DNA of 64,000 bases, from assembly GCF_000955805.1 (NCBI RefSeq), contig NZ_JYOA01000001.1, positions 699,995-763,994 of the forward strand. The letters are read 5' to 3'. Positions 1 through 7,193 of the stretch are shown here, piece by piece (within the stretch, counting starts at the first letter, position 1; the number at the start of each line of letters is the position of its first letter). Origin of the DNA: Pseudomonas sp. 21. GTDB lineage: Bacteria > Pseudomonadota > Gammaproteobacteria > Pseudomonadales > Pseudomonadaceae. Position numbers and translations under genes: made by a program. The notes beneath the pieces were generated by a model. That model ran no database searches. It was not told the origin of the DNA and was given only the letters and a program-made list of their open reading frames with translations.

Positions 1-90
1 CCCGCTCCTACAGGGAGGCTCCGCCACACGCCCAACCCTGTAGAAGCGGAGCATCTCCGCGAACGCCCAGCCACTGCGCCAGAAACAAAT

Positions 91-137
91 TGTAGGAGCG
101 GGCCATGCCCGCGATCGCGGGCGTGGCCCGCTCCTAC
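91..137. repeat. REP-type inverted repeat (GGGCCATGCCCGC class)
   Basis: An extended imperfect palindrome starts with TGTAGGAGCGGGCCATGCCC and ends with the complementary CCCGCTCCTACA. The same class recurs at 28060-28107 and as a half copy near 63415-63440. The first 20 bases of the window carry the end of another copy. It lies upstream of the first gene, and the 1-177 stretch holds nothing else that I can recognise. Confidence 0.8.
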
Positions 138-164
138 AGGGAGCTCCGTCGGCAGTCCAAAAGC

Positions 165-192
165 TGTAGGAGCGTGCTTGCTCGCTCCTACA
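165..192. repeat. Short REP-type inverted repeat overlapping a gene start
   Basis: This is a compact palindrome, TGTAGGAGCGTGC followed by TTGCTCGCTCCTACA. It is the GCTTGCTCGC class of REP seen repeatedly in this window, here without the long central spacer. The only usable start codon of the next gene, a TTG at 178, lies inside its loop. Confidence 0.75.
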
Positions 193-723
193 AACGCCCA
201 TGACTATTCTTACCCTCCAGCCACGCCGCTCGCCGCGACACCGCCGGAGGCCGCCATCGACCCGGACGAAGCCAACTTCCTCAGCTACCTGCTCGCCGAA
301 AGCGGCGACGGGGACGCGCGCGCCTTCGCCACGCTGTACCACTGCACCGCCCCGCGGCTCTATCCACTGGCGCTGAAGCTGAAGACCGATCAGACAGCAG
401 CCGACGCCCTGCTGGTCGACACCTTCCTCCACGTCTGGACCGACGCAGACCGCTATCACCCCACGCGCATCGCCGCGCTGGACTGGATGATCGCCCTGCT
501 CTACCAGCTCGCCGGCCACCCTTCCCCGCCGCCCAGCGACGAGCCCTGGCCGGAACTGCCGCCCCCGGACGAACTCTGGCCCGCCATCCATGCGCGCCTG
601 CCCGATGACGAAGAGGACAGCCCCGGCCTGCGCTGGCCGCTGATCATCGCCAGCGTGGTCGGCGTGCTGATCGGCGCGGCAATCTGCCTGAGCCTGTTGC
701 TGGAACTACGTCCGCGCCCCTAG
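178..723 (+). CDS. Membrane-anchored protein with an ECF sigma-factor region-2-like domain
   Basis: I do not recognise an exact family. Residues about 47-112 read like region 2 of an ECF sigma factor: DARAFATLYHCTAPRLY, then AADALLVDTFLHVW, then YHPTRIAALDWMIALLY. The recognisable sigma region 4 (DNA-binding) is absent. Instead there is a Pro/acidic linker (113-150) and one transmembrane helix at about 152-176, with a very short tail. The start is uncertain: the TTG at 178 lies inside a REP palindrome, no other ATG/GTG/TTG precedes the domain in this frame, and the frame is open upstream. It could be a decayed sigma gene, or a membrane-tethered sigma-like regulator acting on core RNA polymerase or an anti-sigma factor. 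A haem protein gene follows after 124 bases. Confidence 0.6.
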   Translation: MLAPTNAHDYSYPPATPLAATPPEAAIDPDEANFLSYLLAESGDGDARAFATLYHCTAPRLYPLALKLKTDQTAADALLVDTFLHVWTDADRYHPTRIAALDWMIALLYQLAGHPSPPPSDEPWPELPPPDELWPAIHARLPDDEEDSPGLRWPLIIASVVGVLIGAAICLSLLLELRPRP

Positions 724-847
724 CCCAACCGATTCTTTCAGTCGGCCCATAAAAACCCTGAATTCCGTACGGCATCACCTTGCCAAGCCGCCGCGTACTT
801 GGCATAAACGTCCGATTCTTTTTCGCACATACAACAAGGAAGTTTCG

Positions 848-2758
848 ATGCGCATTCTCGGACGCGTCCTACTGGCGATTTTGCTGCTGATCCTGCTCGT
901 CGGTGGCGTCATCGCCTGGTACACCGCGCATCCCAATCTGCCGGAATACACCCCGCCGCAGAAGATGATCCACCTCGAGGAGCAGTGGTCCAAACAGGAC
1001 CGCGAAACCTACTACTACACGCCCCAGGGCACCCAGGTGAAAGGCCTGCGCTACGACTGGTTCACCCACCTCGAGCAGCCTTTCAGCAAGGACAAGTTCG
1101 CCTCCCCGGAAAACCTCGCACGCTTCGGCTTCCTCATCGAGCCCGAGCAGATCGGCCGCGCCGCCGATGACACCCTGGCCGCCACCACAAAGAACCCCGG
1201 CAACCTGCCCGTAGGCTTCGCCCGCCACCAGGACGGCGAGACCGGCGCCTGGTACCTCGACATCACCTGCTCCGCCTGCCACACCGGCGAGCTGCGCTAC
1301 AAAGGCACCGCCATCCGCATCGACGGCGGCGCGGCCATGCACTCCATCGCCTCCACCGTGCCCACCCTGCGCGGCGGCGCGTTCGGCCAGGCGCTGGGCG
1401 CCAGCCTCGCCTCCACCTACTACGTGCCGTGGAAGTTCGACCGCTTCGCCAAGGGCGTGCTCGGCGACCGCTATCCCAAGGGCAAGGCCGCGCTCAAGCG
1501 CGACGTGCGCAACGTGCTAGGCACCCTCGTTTCCACCGCGTGGAACGACACCCACCGCGGCCTCTACCCGACCCTGGAAGGCCCCGGCCGCGCCGACGCC
1601 TTCGGCCGAATCGCCAACAGCGTGTTCGGCGACGGCATCGACGCCTCCAACTACCGCGTCGCCAACGCCCCGGTGAACTACCCGCAGGTCTGGGACATCT
1701 GGAAATTCGACTGGGTGCAGTGGAACGGCTCGGCCATGCAGCCCATGGCACGCAACATCGGCGAAGCCCTCGGCGTCGGCGCCACCCTGCGCATGTTCGA
1801 AAGCGACGGCAAGCCGGTGATGGGCGACGAGCGCTACGCCTCCAGCGTGCGCCTGCGCGACCTCTACACCCTCGAGGAAACCCTCAAGCAGCTGAAACCG
1901 CCGACCTGGCCGAAAGAGGTCTTCGGCGAGATCGACCTGAAGAAAGCCTCCCAGGGCCGCGCCCTGTTCCAGGCCAACTGCGTCTACTGCCACGGCCCGC
2001 ACATCAAGGCGCTGGGCGCCGCCGACACCATCGCCGAGAAACGCGTCCCCGAATGGGCGATGAAGATGGTCCCCACCCGCGAGATCGGCACCGACCCGAC
2101 CACCGCCGACAACATCGCCGACCACACCTTCGACGTACGCCCGCTGAAGCTCAAGGTGGAAGAGCTGCAGAACATGAACGTCGTGCTGATCCCCAAACCC
2201 GACGCGCCGCTGGACCTGTCGAAGATCTCCGCCGCCAAGGGCCTGGCCTACGTCACCGCCTTCGTCGAGCAGCGCGCCTACCGCGACGCGCATATCGGCC
2301 CGGAGCAGCAACAGGAAATGAACGGCTACGGCCTGCCCATCGGCGTGCGCGAACTGCGCGCCTACAAGGCCCGCCCGCTGGACGGCATCTGGGCCACCCC
2401 GCCCTTCCTGCACAACGGCTCGGTGCCCAACCTGTTCCAGATGCTCTCCCCGGTGGCCGAGCGCGACGCGCAATTCTGGGTCGGCAGCTTCGAGTACGAC
2501 CCCAAGTTCGCCGGCTACCGCACCGAGCGTTTCCCCGGCGGCTTCCTCTACAAGACCAGCGTCACCGGCAACAGCAACCGCGGCCACGAATTCCGCGACG
2601 GCTGCCGCCAGGACGGCGTCATCGGCCGCGCCCTGTCGCCGGAAGAACGCTGGGCGCTGGTGGAATACCTGAAGGTGCTGGGCAACGCCGACTACGAGAA
2701 CAAACTCGAGCCGAATGTCCCCACCCCACCGTGGACGCCCGGGCCGAAGTGCGAATGA
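848..2758 (+). CDS. Membrane-anchored di-heme cytochrome c (RoxA/MauG-like peroxidase family)
   Basis: This 636-aa protein has an uncleaved-looking N-terminal transmembrane helix (residues 7-24), which would place the rest in the periplasm. It carries two c-type haem motifs, CSACH at 141-145 and CVYCH at 378-382. The C-terminal stretch IWATPPFLHNGSVPNLFQML is the conserved pocket of the di-haem cytochrome c peroxidase/RoxA-type superfamily. The start at ATG 848 is supported by AAGGAAG just upstream. Members of this superfamily do peroxidase or oxygenase chemistry; the substrate here is unknown. The next gene, 362 bases downstream on the same strand, is another membrane-anchored haem-enzyme-like protein, so the two may work together in the periplasm. 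Confidence 0.85.
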   Translation: MRILGRVLLAILLLILLVGGVIAWYTAHPNLPEYTPPQKMIHLEEQWSKQDRETYYYTPQGTQVKGLRYDWFTHLEQPFSKDKFASPENLARFGFLIEPEQIGRAADDTLAATTKNPGNLPVGFARHQDGETGAWYLDITCSACHTGELRYKGTAIRIDGGAAMHSIASTVPTLRGGAFGQALGASLASTYYVPWKFDRFAKGVLGDRYPKGKAALKRDVRNVLGTLVSTAWNDTHRGLYPTLEGPGRADAFGRIANSVFGDGIDASNYRVANAPVNYPQVWDIWKFDWVQWNGSAMQPMARNIGEALGVGATLRMFESDGKPVMGDERYASSVRLRDLYTLEETLKQLKPPTWPKEVFGEIDLKKASQGRALFQANCVYCHGPHIKALGAADTIAEKRVPEWAMKMVPTREIGTDPTTADNIADHTFDVRPLKLKVEELQNMNVVLIPKPDAPLDLSKISAAKGLAYVTAFVEQRAYRDAHIGPEQQQEMNGYGLPIGVRELRAYKARPLDGIWATPPFLHNGSVPNLFQMLSPVAERDAQFWVGSFEYDPKFAGYRTERFPGGFLYKTSVTGNSNRGHEFRDGCRQDGVIGRALSPEERWALVEYLKVLGNADYENKLEPNVPTPPWTPGPKCE

Positions 2759-2789
2759 CCGGCCAGCGCTGAACTGTCTTTTGTTTTTT

Positions 2790-2882
2790 TGTAGGACCGA
2801 GGGGGACGCCTAGTCCTTGCTCGCGAACAGACTCCCCACCGCTCCAGAGTGAAGCGGGTTCGCGAGCAAGCTCGCTCCTACA
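2790..2882. repeat. REP pair (two inverted copies, GAGCAAGCTCGC class)
   Basis: A variant copy beginning GTAGGACCGAGGGGGACGCC is followed by an inverted copy, GGTTCGCGAGCAAGCTCGCT ending in CCTACA. The same variant sequence occurs at 11398-11485 in opposite orientation. It occupies the first part of the 362-base interval between the di-haem cytochrome and the catalase-like gene. Confidence 0.85.
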
Positions 2883-2919
2883 GGTAAAGCTCCTGAGCAC
2901 AACCGAAACACCGGACAGC

Positions 2920-3031
2920 CCCCTCTCCCCCCGGGAGAGGGCTGGGGTGAGGGCCAGCCCCACTCCGAACGAACGACCAAGCACATAACCCATCCCCTCT
3001 CCCTTCAGGGAGAGGGCTAGGGAGAGGGAAT
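2920..3031. repeat. Inverted CCCTCTCCC/GGGAGAGGG repeat pair
   Basis: Two hairpins of the type CCCTCTCCCCCCGGGAGAGGG and CCTCTCCCTTCAGGGAGAGG, each followed by GGCTGGGG or GGCTAGGG, are separated by about 40 bases. Repeats of this type are common intergenic elements in many Proteobacteria. With the REP pair they fill the gap 2759-3120, and I see no gene there. Confidence 0.7.
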
Positions 3032-3120
3032 CGCCCGACACCAGGCCCACCCCGCTACCCCCGCACGGGCCAGGGAACGGAACCCCCTCCAGAAAAGAAG
3101 ACACCAAAGGACCCTGTGCC

Positions 3121-4275
3121 ATGCGCTCCCTGTTCACCCGAATCTGGCTCTTCCTCGGCAAGTGGCTCGGCCGTCTGCTGCTCGCCATCGCCGCCATCGG
3201 CCTGCTCGGCTGGGGCATCGGCAGCCTCTACTACGCCTGGAAATTCTCCGGCCCCGTCTCCGCCCAGGAGGAAATCCCGCCGGGCGAAGCCCAGCTCACC
3301 CAGGCCATCATCGAAGACGCCGTGCGCATCGTCGAACAGCACCGCGACAACACCCGCGTGCTGCGTGACGCCCACGCCAAGGCCCACGGCTGCGTGAAGG
3401 CCGAAGTCACGGTCGCCAGCGATATCGCCCCCGGCCTGCGCCAGGGCGTGTTCGCCGAACCGGGCCACAAGTGGGACGCCATGGTCCGCTTCTCCAACGG
3501 CAACGCCTACCCGCAGTTCGACAGCGCCCGCGACGCCCGCGGCATGGCCATCAAACTGCTCGACGTGCCCGGCGCCAAGCTCATGCCCGGCAAAGGCCAC
3601 GACACCGAACAGGACTTCGTCATGTTCAACCACCCGGTGTTCTTCGTCCGCGACGTCGCCGAATACCGGCAGAACTTCGCCGCCCAGGCCAGCGGCCAGA
3701 AGGTCGCCGCCTTCTTCCCCAGCTGGAAACCCAGCACCTGGGAAATCCGCCACCTGGTCATCGCCCTGCAGACCCTCGCCCCCGCGCCCGACAGCCCCTT
3801 CGAAACCGGCTACAACGGCATCGCGCCGTACAAGCTGGGCGAGGCCAACAACATCAAGTTCCGCGTCATCCCCCAAGCCGAAGGCTGCCCGGCCTACCAG
3901 TTGCCCAAGCTCAACGAAAAGCTGCCCAACTTCCTGCGTACCGCCATGTACCAGCAACTCTCAGTCGACCGCGTCCCCGCCTGCTTCGCCCTGCAAGTGC
4001 AGAAACAGGACCCGAGCAAATACATGCCCATCGAAGACACCAGCGTCGAATGGAGCGAATCCGACGCCCCCTTCCAGACCGTCGCCACCGTCAGCATCCC
4101 GCCCCAGGACTTCGACAGCCGCGAGCAGAACCTCGCCTGCGACAACATCTCCTACAACCCGTGGCACGCCCTGCCGGAGCACCAGCCGATTGGCGGGATC
4201 AACCGGTTGAGGAAGGCGGTTTATGAGGCGGTGAGTGTTTATCGGCATCAGCGCAATGGAGTGGGCGGGGAATAG
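3121..4275 (+). CDS. Membrane-anchored catalase-like protein
   Basis: This 384-aa protein has an N-terminal transmembrane segment (about 18-40) followed by a catalase-fold domain. Visible landmarks are HAKAHG with His85 (distal haem histidine position of catalases), RFSNGN at 124-129, DARGMAIKL at 138-146, and DFVMFNHPVFFVRD, whose Asn170 matches the catalase distal Asn. I cannot find the usual proximal-tyrosine motif (R-x-x-x-Y-x-D-T) near the C-terminus, so haem ligation and catalase activity are uncertain. The family includes small bacterial catalase-related peroxidases and fatty-acid hydroperoxide enzymes. It sits just after the di-haem cytochrome gene, which suggests a shared role in periplasmic peroxide or lipid-peroxide chemistry; that is inference. 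Confidence 0.8.
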   Translation: MRSLFTRIWLFLGKWLGRLLLAIAAIGLLGWGIGSLYYAWKFSGPVSAQEEIPPGEAQLTQAIIEDAVRIVEQHRDNTRVLRDAHAKAHGCVKAEVTVASDIAPGLRQGVFAEPGHKWDAMVRFSNGNAYPQFDSARDARGMAIKLLDVPGAKLMPGKGHDTEQDFVMFNHPVFFVRDVAEYRQNFAAQASGQKVAAFFPSWKPSTWEIRHLVIALQTLAPAPDSPFETGYNGIAPYKLGEANNIKFRVIPQAEGCPAYQLPKLNEKLPNFLRTAMYQQLSVDRVPACFALQVQKQDPSKYMPIEDTSVEWSESDAPFQTVATVSIPPQDFDSREQNLACDNISYNPWHALPEHQPIGGINRLRKAVYEAVSVYRHQRNGVGGE

Positions 4276-4340
4276 TCTGCACGGAGAGATAACAGGTGCA
4301 GTAAAGCCGCTGGGAGCATCAGAGCAGCATGAGGAATGAA

Positions 4341-4371
4341 ACAACAAGCCTACTAACGTGCGGGCTTGTTG
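4341..4371. terminator. Hairpin between convergent genes
   Basis: ACAACAAGCC and GGGCTTGTT form a stem around a 12-base loop. On the minus strand it is followed by TTGTTTC. It lies between the convergent catalase-like gene and the candidate immunity gene, so it may end transcription from either side. Confidence 0.5.
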
Positions 4372-4388
4372 AATCATATCCACTTAGT

Positions 4389-4676
4389 TCAGCGAGCCTT
4401 GCAAGCATCCAATTCTGTCTGCGTCTTCAGCTCAGTTTCGATCCCTAAACGGTACTTGCAGTAATCACGCACTGCGGTCCGTTCCAGTGGAGTCAACTGA
4501 TCAAGAGACTTGTCGTCTGCGTCGCTGGCAAAGAGATTTACGAACTCAACTTGTAACGAAGGATATTTCTTTATGAAGAATACCCTCTTGTTATCCTCAG
4601 CCCAGCGAGTCCTATAGAAACCCACATACAGATGGGCCACACATAGCACCAGAAGAATGGCGATTAGTTTTTTCAT
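4389..4676 (-). CDS. Candidate immunity protein for the adjacent T6SS amidase
   Basis: This small protein of 95 aa starts MKKLIAILLVLCVAHLYVGF, a signal anchor or uncleaved signal peptide, followed by a charged domain with Cys73 and Cys92. I find no obvious family match. Its ATG overlaps the stop codon of the upstream amidase gene (ATGA, 4673-4676), so the two are translationally coupled. Immunity proteins against peptidoglycan-amidase effectors must reach the periplasm and are usually encoded directly after the effector; size, position and N-terminus all fit that role. The function is inferred from context only. A longer in-frame start exists upstream but would run inside the amidase gene. 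Confidence 0.65.
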   Translation of the reverse strand: MKKLIAILLVLCVAHLYVGFYRTRWAEDNKRVFFIKKYPSLQVEFVNLFASDADDKSLDQLTPLERTAVRDYCKYRLGIETELKTQTELDACKAR

Positions 4677-5386
4677 GATGTTGGCGGCGGTAGCAAATCC
4701 ATATTCTTGCGAATATTTTTCACAAGTTCCATTCCAACGTTTCCCGGGCAAATCTTTCCTTCGGACAATTGGTTAGGGTACTCCCGATGGCCACCAAAGT
4801 GCTTGATAAAGAATACACTCCTCAACGCAGAAATCAGGGTTATTACCGAATCAATTTGCGCGCCCGGAATGGAGTTCGTTGTGCTCACACCAAGAAACTC
4901 CAACCCTTGTCGTCCCAAAGCAACGATATCCCCACCCTCATCAGCGGTACTGAGGTTATTCAGCAACACAATACCAATGACTCCTGTATTGTACTGCCTT
5001 ACATGCGCCCCCTTCAGACGAATGTCCCGTCCTTCATAAATCACCCCATCACAACTGATGCCAAAGTGGTAGGAAAAGTCCTCGAACTTATCAATCTGCT
5101 CTTTTTGGGTCTCTCGCATTTGCTCTGCCCCGGTGCCGCACGAATAGCTCCGCCCAGCATGATGAAGAGCAATCATCGAGTAGTCCCAGTCAGACGCCAT
5201 CGCATTGCCTTTTACCGCTCCCCATTCGGACCGCTCGACAAACTGACAACCAAGCTGATGGACTTTCCTGATAAGTGCCTCGCGAGTCGCTGCACGGTCA
5301 TTCACTGTAATAGGGACAACAGTAGATGGTTGGCCTGCAGTGACTTCCTGCACACTCACTTTCGTCGTGAAGGCTTCACCGTTCAT
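4673..5386 (-). CDS. PGRP/T7-lysozyme-type N-acetylmuramoyl-L-alanine amidase, probable T6SS effector
   Basis: This 237-aa protein belongs to the amidase_2/PGRP fold that cleaves the bond between MurNAc and L-Ala in peptidoglycan. Family landmarks are in order: RSEWGA at 52-57, ALHHAG with His75 as likely first zinc ligand, YHFGI with Tyr106, GAHVRQYNTGVIGI at 127-139, and GGHREYP with His200. The KICPG motif has Lys211 and Cys213, matching the T7 lysozyme Lys128/Cys130 pair. No signal peptide is seen, as expected for T6SS cargo. It is coupled by a 4-base ATGA overlap to the PAAR gene upstream and to the candidate immunity gene downstream. The first 45 residues are outside the core fold and may dock on the PAAR protein. 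GC content is clearly lower than in neighbouring genes, suggesting transfer. Confidence 0.85.
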   Translation of the reverse strand: MNGEAFTTKVSVQEVTAGQPSTVVPITVNDRAATREALIRKVHQLGCQFVERSEWGAVKGNAMASDWDYSMIALHHAGRSYSCGTGAEQMRETQKEQIDKFEDFSYHFGISCDGVIYEGRDIRLKGAHVRQYNTGVIGIVLLNNLSTADEGGDIVALGRQGLEFLGVSTTNSIPGAQIDSVITLISALRSVFFIKHFGGHREYPNQLSEGKICPGNVGMELVKNIRKNMDLLPPPTS

Positions 5387-5952
5387 ATGACCGCCTCCGA
5401 AAACTCCGTCAGTTCGCGAGCAGGAGCCTGGAACACTACGTGAAGCTCAATCACTGCGCCTTCCATAGGTGCTTTGACGGTGGCAATACCGTTGATATCT
5501 GTCAGTCCTTCCACCCGTCGCCCATCAATCAGCGCGATGTATTTCCGGCTGACCAAGGGCCGCCCCGTTTCGCTATCGGTGATGGCAAAGGATTTTTCAA
5601 ATACACGAGCAGCACTTATTGGATGAGAGAGAGGGGTTGCACTAGCGGCGGCGCTCGCTGCTTGGGCGGCGTCTCGGTCAGACTGATAGGTCGCACTTGC
5701 CAACGAGTGAATTAGGCGTGCCCTACAGGGACAAGTACTGAAACTATCCAAAGTGCCGGCGACGCTTCCACCAATCATGAAGTGCTGAAAGCCTCCAGCG
5801 ATCACGTAGTGCTGACCGTCTTTGCCGCACGTTACTGCGTCTCCCGCACGCGCCACAGGAACACCGTGCATGGAAAAGCTTGGGTGCCCCTCTAAGACAA
5901 CCCCGCCGCAGGTCGTCTTGTCACCTCGACGTATGTAGTGCCCGATAGCCAT
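5383..5952 (-). CDS. PAAR-domain T6SS spike-tip protein with C-terminal extension
   Basis: This 189-aa protein has an N-terminal PAAR domain (about 1-85) with the signature GDKTTCGGVV, then ARAGDAVTCG and HYVIAGG. PAAR proteins cap the VgrG spike of the type VI secretion system and carry effectors. An Ala-rich linker (about 90-112) leads to a C-terminal domain (about 114-189) with ITDSETGRPL and GLTDINGIATV. That pattern resembles the small beta-sandwich (transthyretin-like) extensions found on some VgrG and PAAR proteins for cargo docking. No vgrG or structural T6SS gene is in the window, so this is an orphan module. The strong-looking AAGGAAAGG before ATG 5952 supports the start. Confidence 0.88.
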   Translation of the reverse strand: MAIGHYIRRGDKTTCGGVVLEGHPSFSMHGVPVARAGDAVTCGKDGQHYVIAGGFQHFMIGGSVAGTLDSFSTCPCRARLIHSLASATYQSDRDAAQAASAAASATPLSHPISAARVFEKSFAITDSETGRPLVSRKYIALIDGRRVEGLTDINGIATVKAPMEGAVIELHVVFQAPARELTEFSEAVI

Positions 5953-6357
5953 ATCCTTTCCTTGTTTTCAGGAATCGAGCGGTGACCGTAGCGAAGAGGG
6001 CTGCTGGAAAAATGTAGGACTGCTCCGAAATCATGTGAAGAAGGCTGTCCAAATCAGCTCCCAAATACGCATGAAGGAACTCACGCATCACACGGCGCAC
6101 CTTATTGGTCCATCGCAAACTCTTGACCGCCGCAACTCAAACTCCCAGCCATCAAACTGTTTCCTGAAACCGACTGAGCCGGGATTAGCAGGCCGAAACC
6201 CTAGACGTAGAGCGCATAACGCGGTGCGCGATATCCGCCGTTTGGCCGGACACTCCGAACGCGACAAGGGCGCGAGGCATCGCGGCGCGCAACCCCGAAC
6301 GGTTGTACGCCCTGCAGGTTGTCGCCGTTCGTAGAGCCATGACCCGGCGCGGCCCCG
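5953..6357. other. Gene-poor, lower-GC interval upstream of the PAAR module
   Basis: This 405-base gap contains the PAAR ribosome-binding site and no convincing full gene. A minus-strand reading frame at 5921-6118 (TTG start, 65 codons, internal ATG at 6088) overlaps the PAAR start. A second minus-strand frame just upstream reads KQFDGWEFELRR and then hits stops. Both could be debris of a gene lost when the module was acquired. Base composition resembles the module rather than the flanking chromosome. Confidence 0.45.
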
Positions 6358-6915
6358 TCAGAGCTGCCCGCCCAACTTGAGGAGGGTCAGTATCAGCCCG
6401 CCGATGGTCATGAAGGACGCGAGCAGCGTGCCGAGGATCAGCGGGACGACGACGCCCGGCGAGACGTAGGGCGTCACTTCCAGCAGGAAGCCGGGGCGGA
6501 TGTGATACGGGGTCAGGCAGGTGATCCGGTAATCGCCGGGAGCGCTGCAGTGGAATTCTCCCAGTGGATTGCTGGTGTTGCCGCCCATGTCGCTGCGGCG
6601 CACGGTGAAGAAGTTGAAGCGGCTGTACGCCTCGTAGGGCACGGGCTTGCCGGTGGCGCAGGCAGTGACGGTGAATTCGGCGTTGAAGTGCGCGGTACCG
6701 GTGACGACGGTGAACGGCGGGAAGACGATGTTGACCACATAGCGCCCCGGTTGCGGCAACGCCACCACTTCCGCGCGGGCGGCGTCGGCCCAGCGCTGGC
6801 GGACGTCGGGCGAGATCACCCGGCGCAGTCCGCCGATGCAGCGGATCAGCAGGTAGCCGCCGAGCAGCATCAGCAGCGGTGAGCTCCACAGGAGCATCGA
6901 GACATCGGACTTCAT
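6358..6915 (-). CDS. Hypothetical protein with two membrane segments
   Basis: I do not recognise this 185-aa protein. It has an N-terminal transmembrane helix (about 6-25, SMLLWSSPLLMLLGGYLLI) and a C-terminal one (about 157-180, VVVPLILGTLLASFMTIGGLI). Between them is a roughly 125-residue domain of beta-type sequence that would face the periplasm or the cytoplasm depending on topology. The ATG at 6915 was chosen because the longer frame upstream (to 7008) is Arg/Pro-rich and has no ribosome-binding site. It stands alone between the T6SS module and a divergent gene. A phosphate-free beta-sandwich sensor or assembly protein is possible, but nothing fixes its function. Confidence 0.6.
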   Translation of the reverse strand: MKSDVSMLLWSSPLLMLLGGYLLIRCIGGLRRVISPDVRQRWADAARAEVVALPQPGRYVVNIVFPPFTVVTGTAHFNAEFTVTACATGKPVPYEAYSRFNFFTVRRSDMGGNTSNPLGEFHCSAPGDYRITCLTPYHIRPGFLLEVTPYVSPGVVVPLILGTLLASFMTIGGLILTLLKLGGQL

Positions 6916-7193
6916 GTCGCCAACCCTTGGATGTTCCGTTGCGATACGGCGGCCAGGCCGTCCATACCAGAACGCGGGCCGGTGCGGCAGGTCTTGGCTG
7001 GAGCGCACCAGCCATGTCTCAGCCGTCGAAGTTGGCCGCGGGAGACTTCGTAATTATCGCAGCTACGCGCGGGAATTTTCCGATAGAGCTCACCTCCCCC
7101 GCTCCCTAGCCTTTCGCTCCATGTCATCGACGCGCGCGAACTGCTCATCCCGTGCAGAACTTTCCGCCGCCGTCCTGCCCTGGAGAATCCTGC

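Noticed and set aside
5921-6118. 65-codon minus-strand frame overlapping the PAAR start
   Set aside because: It has a TTG start and a 32-base overlap with PAAR and no family; kept only as a possible gene remnant, not as a gene.
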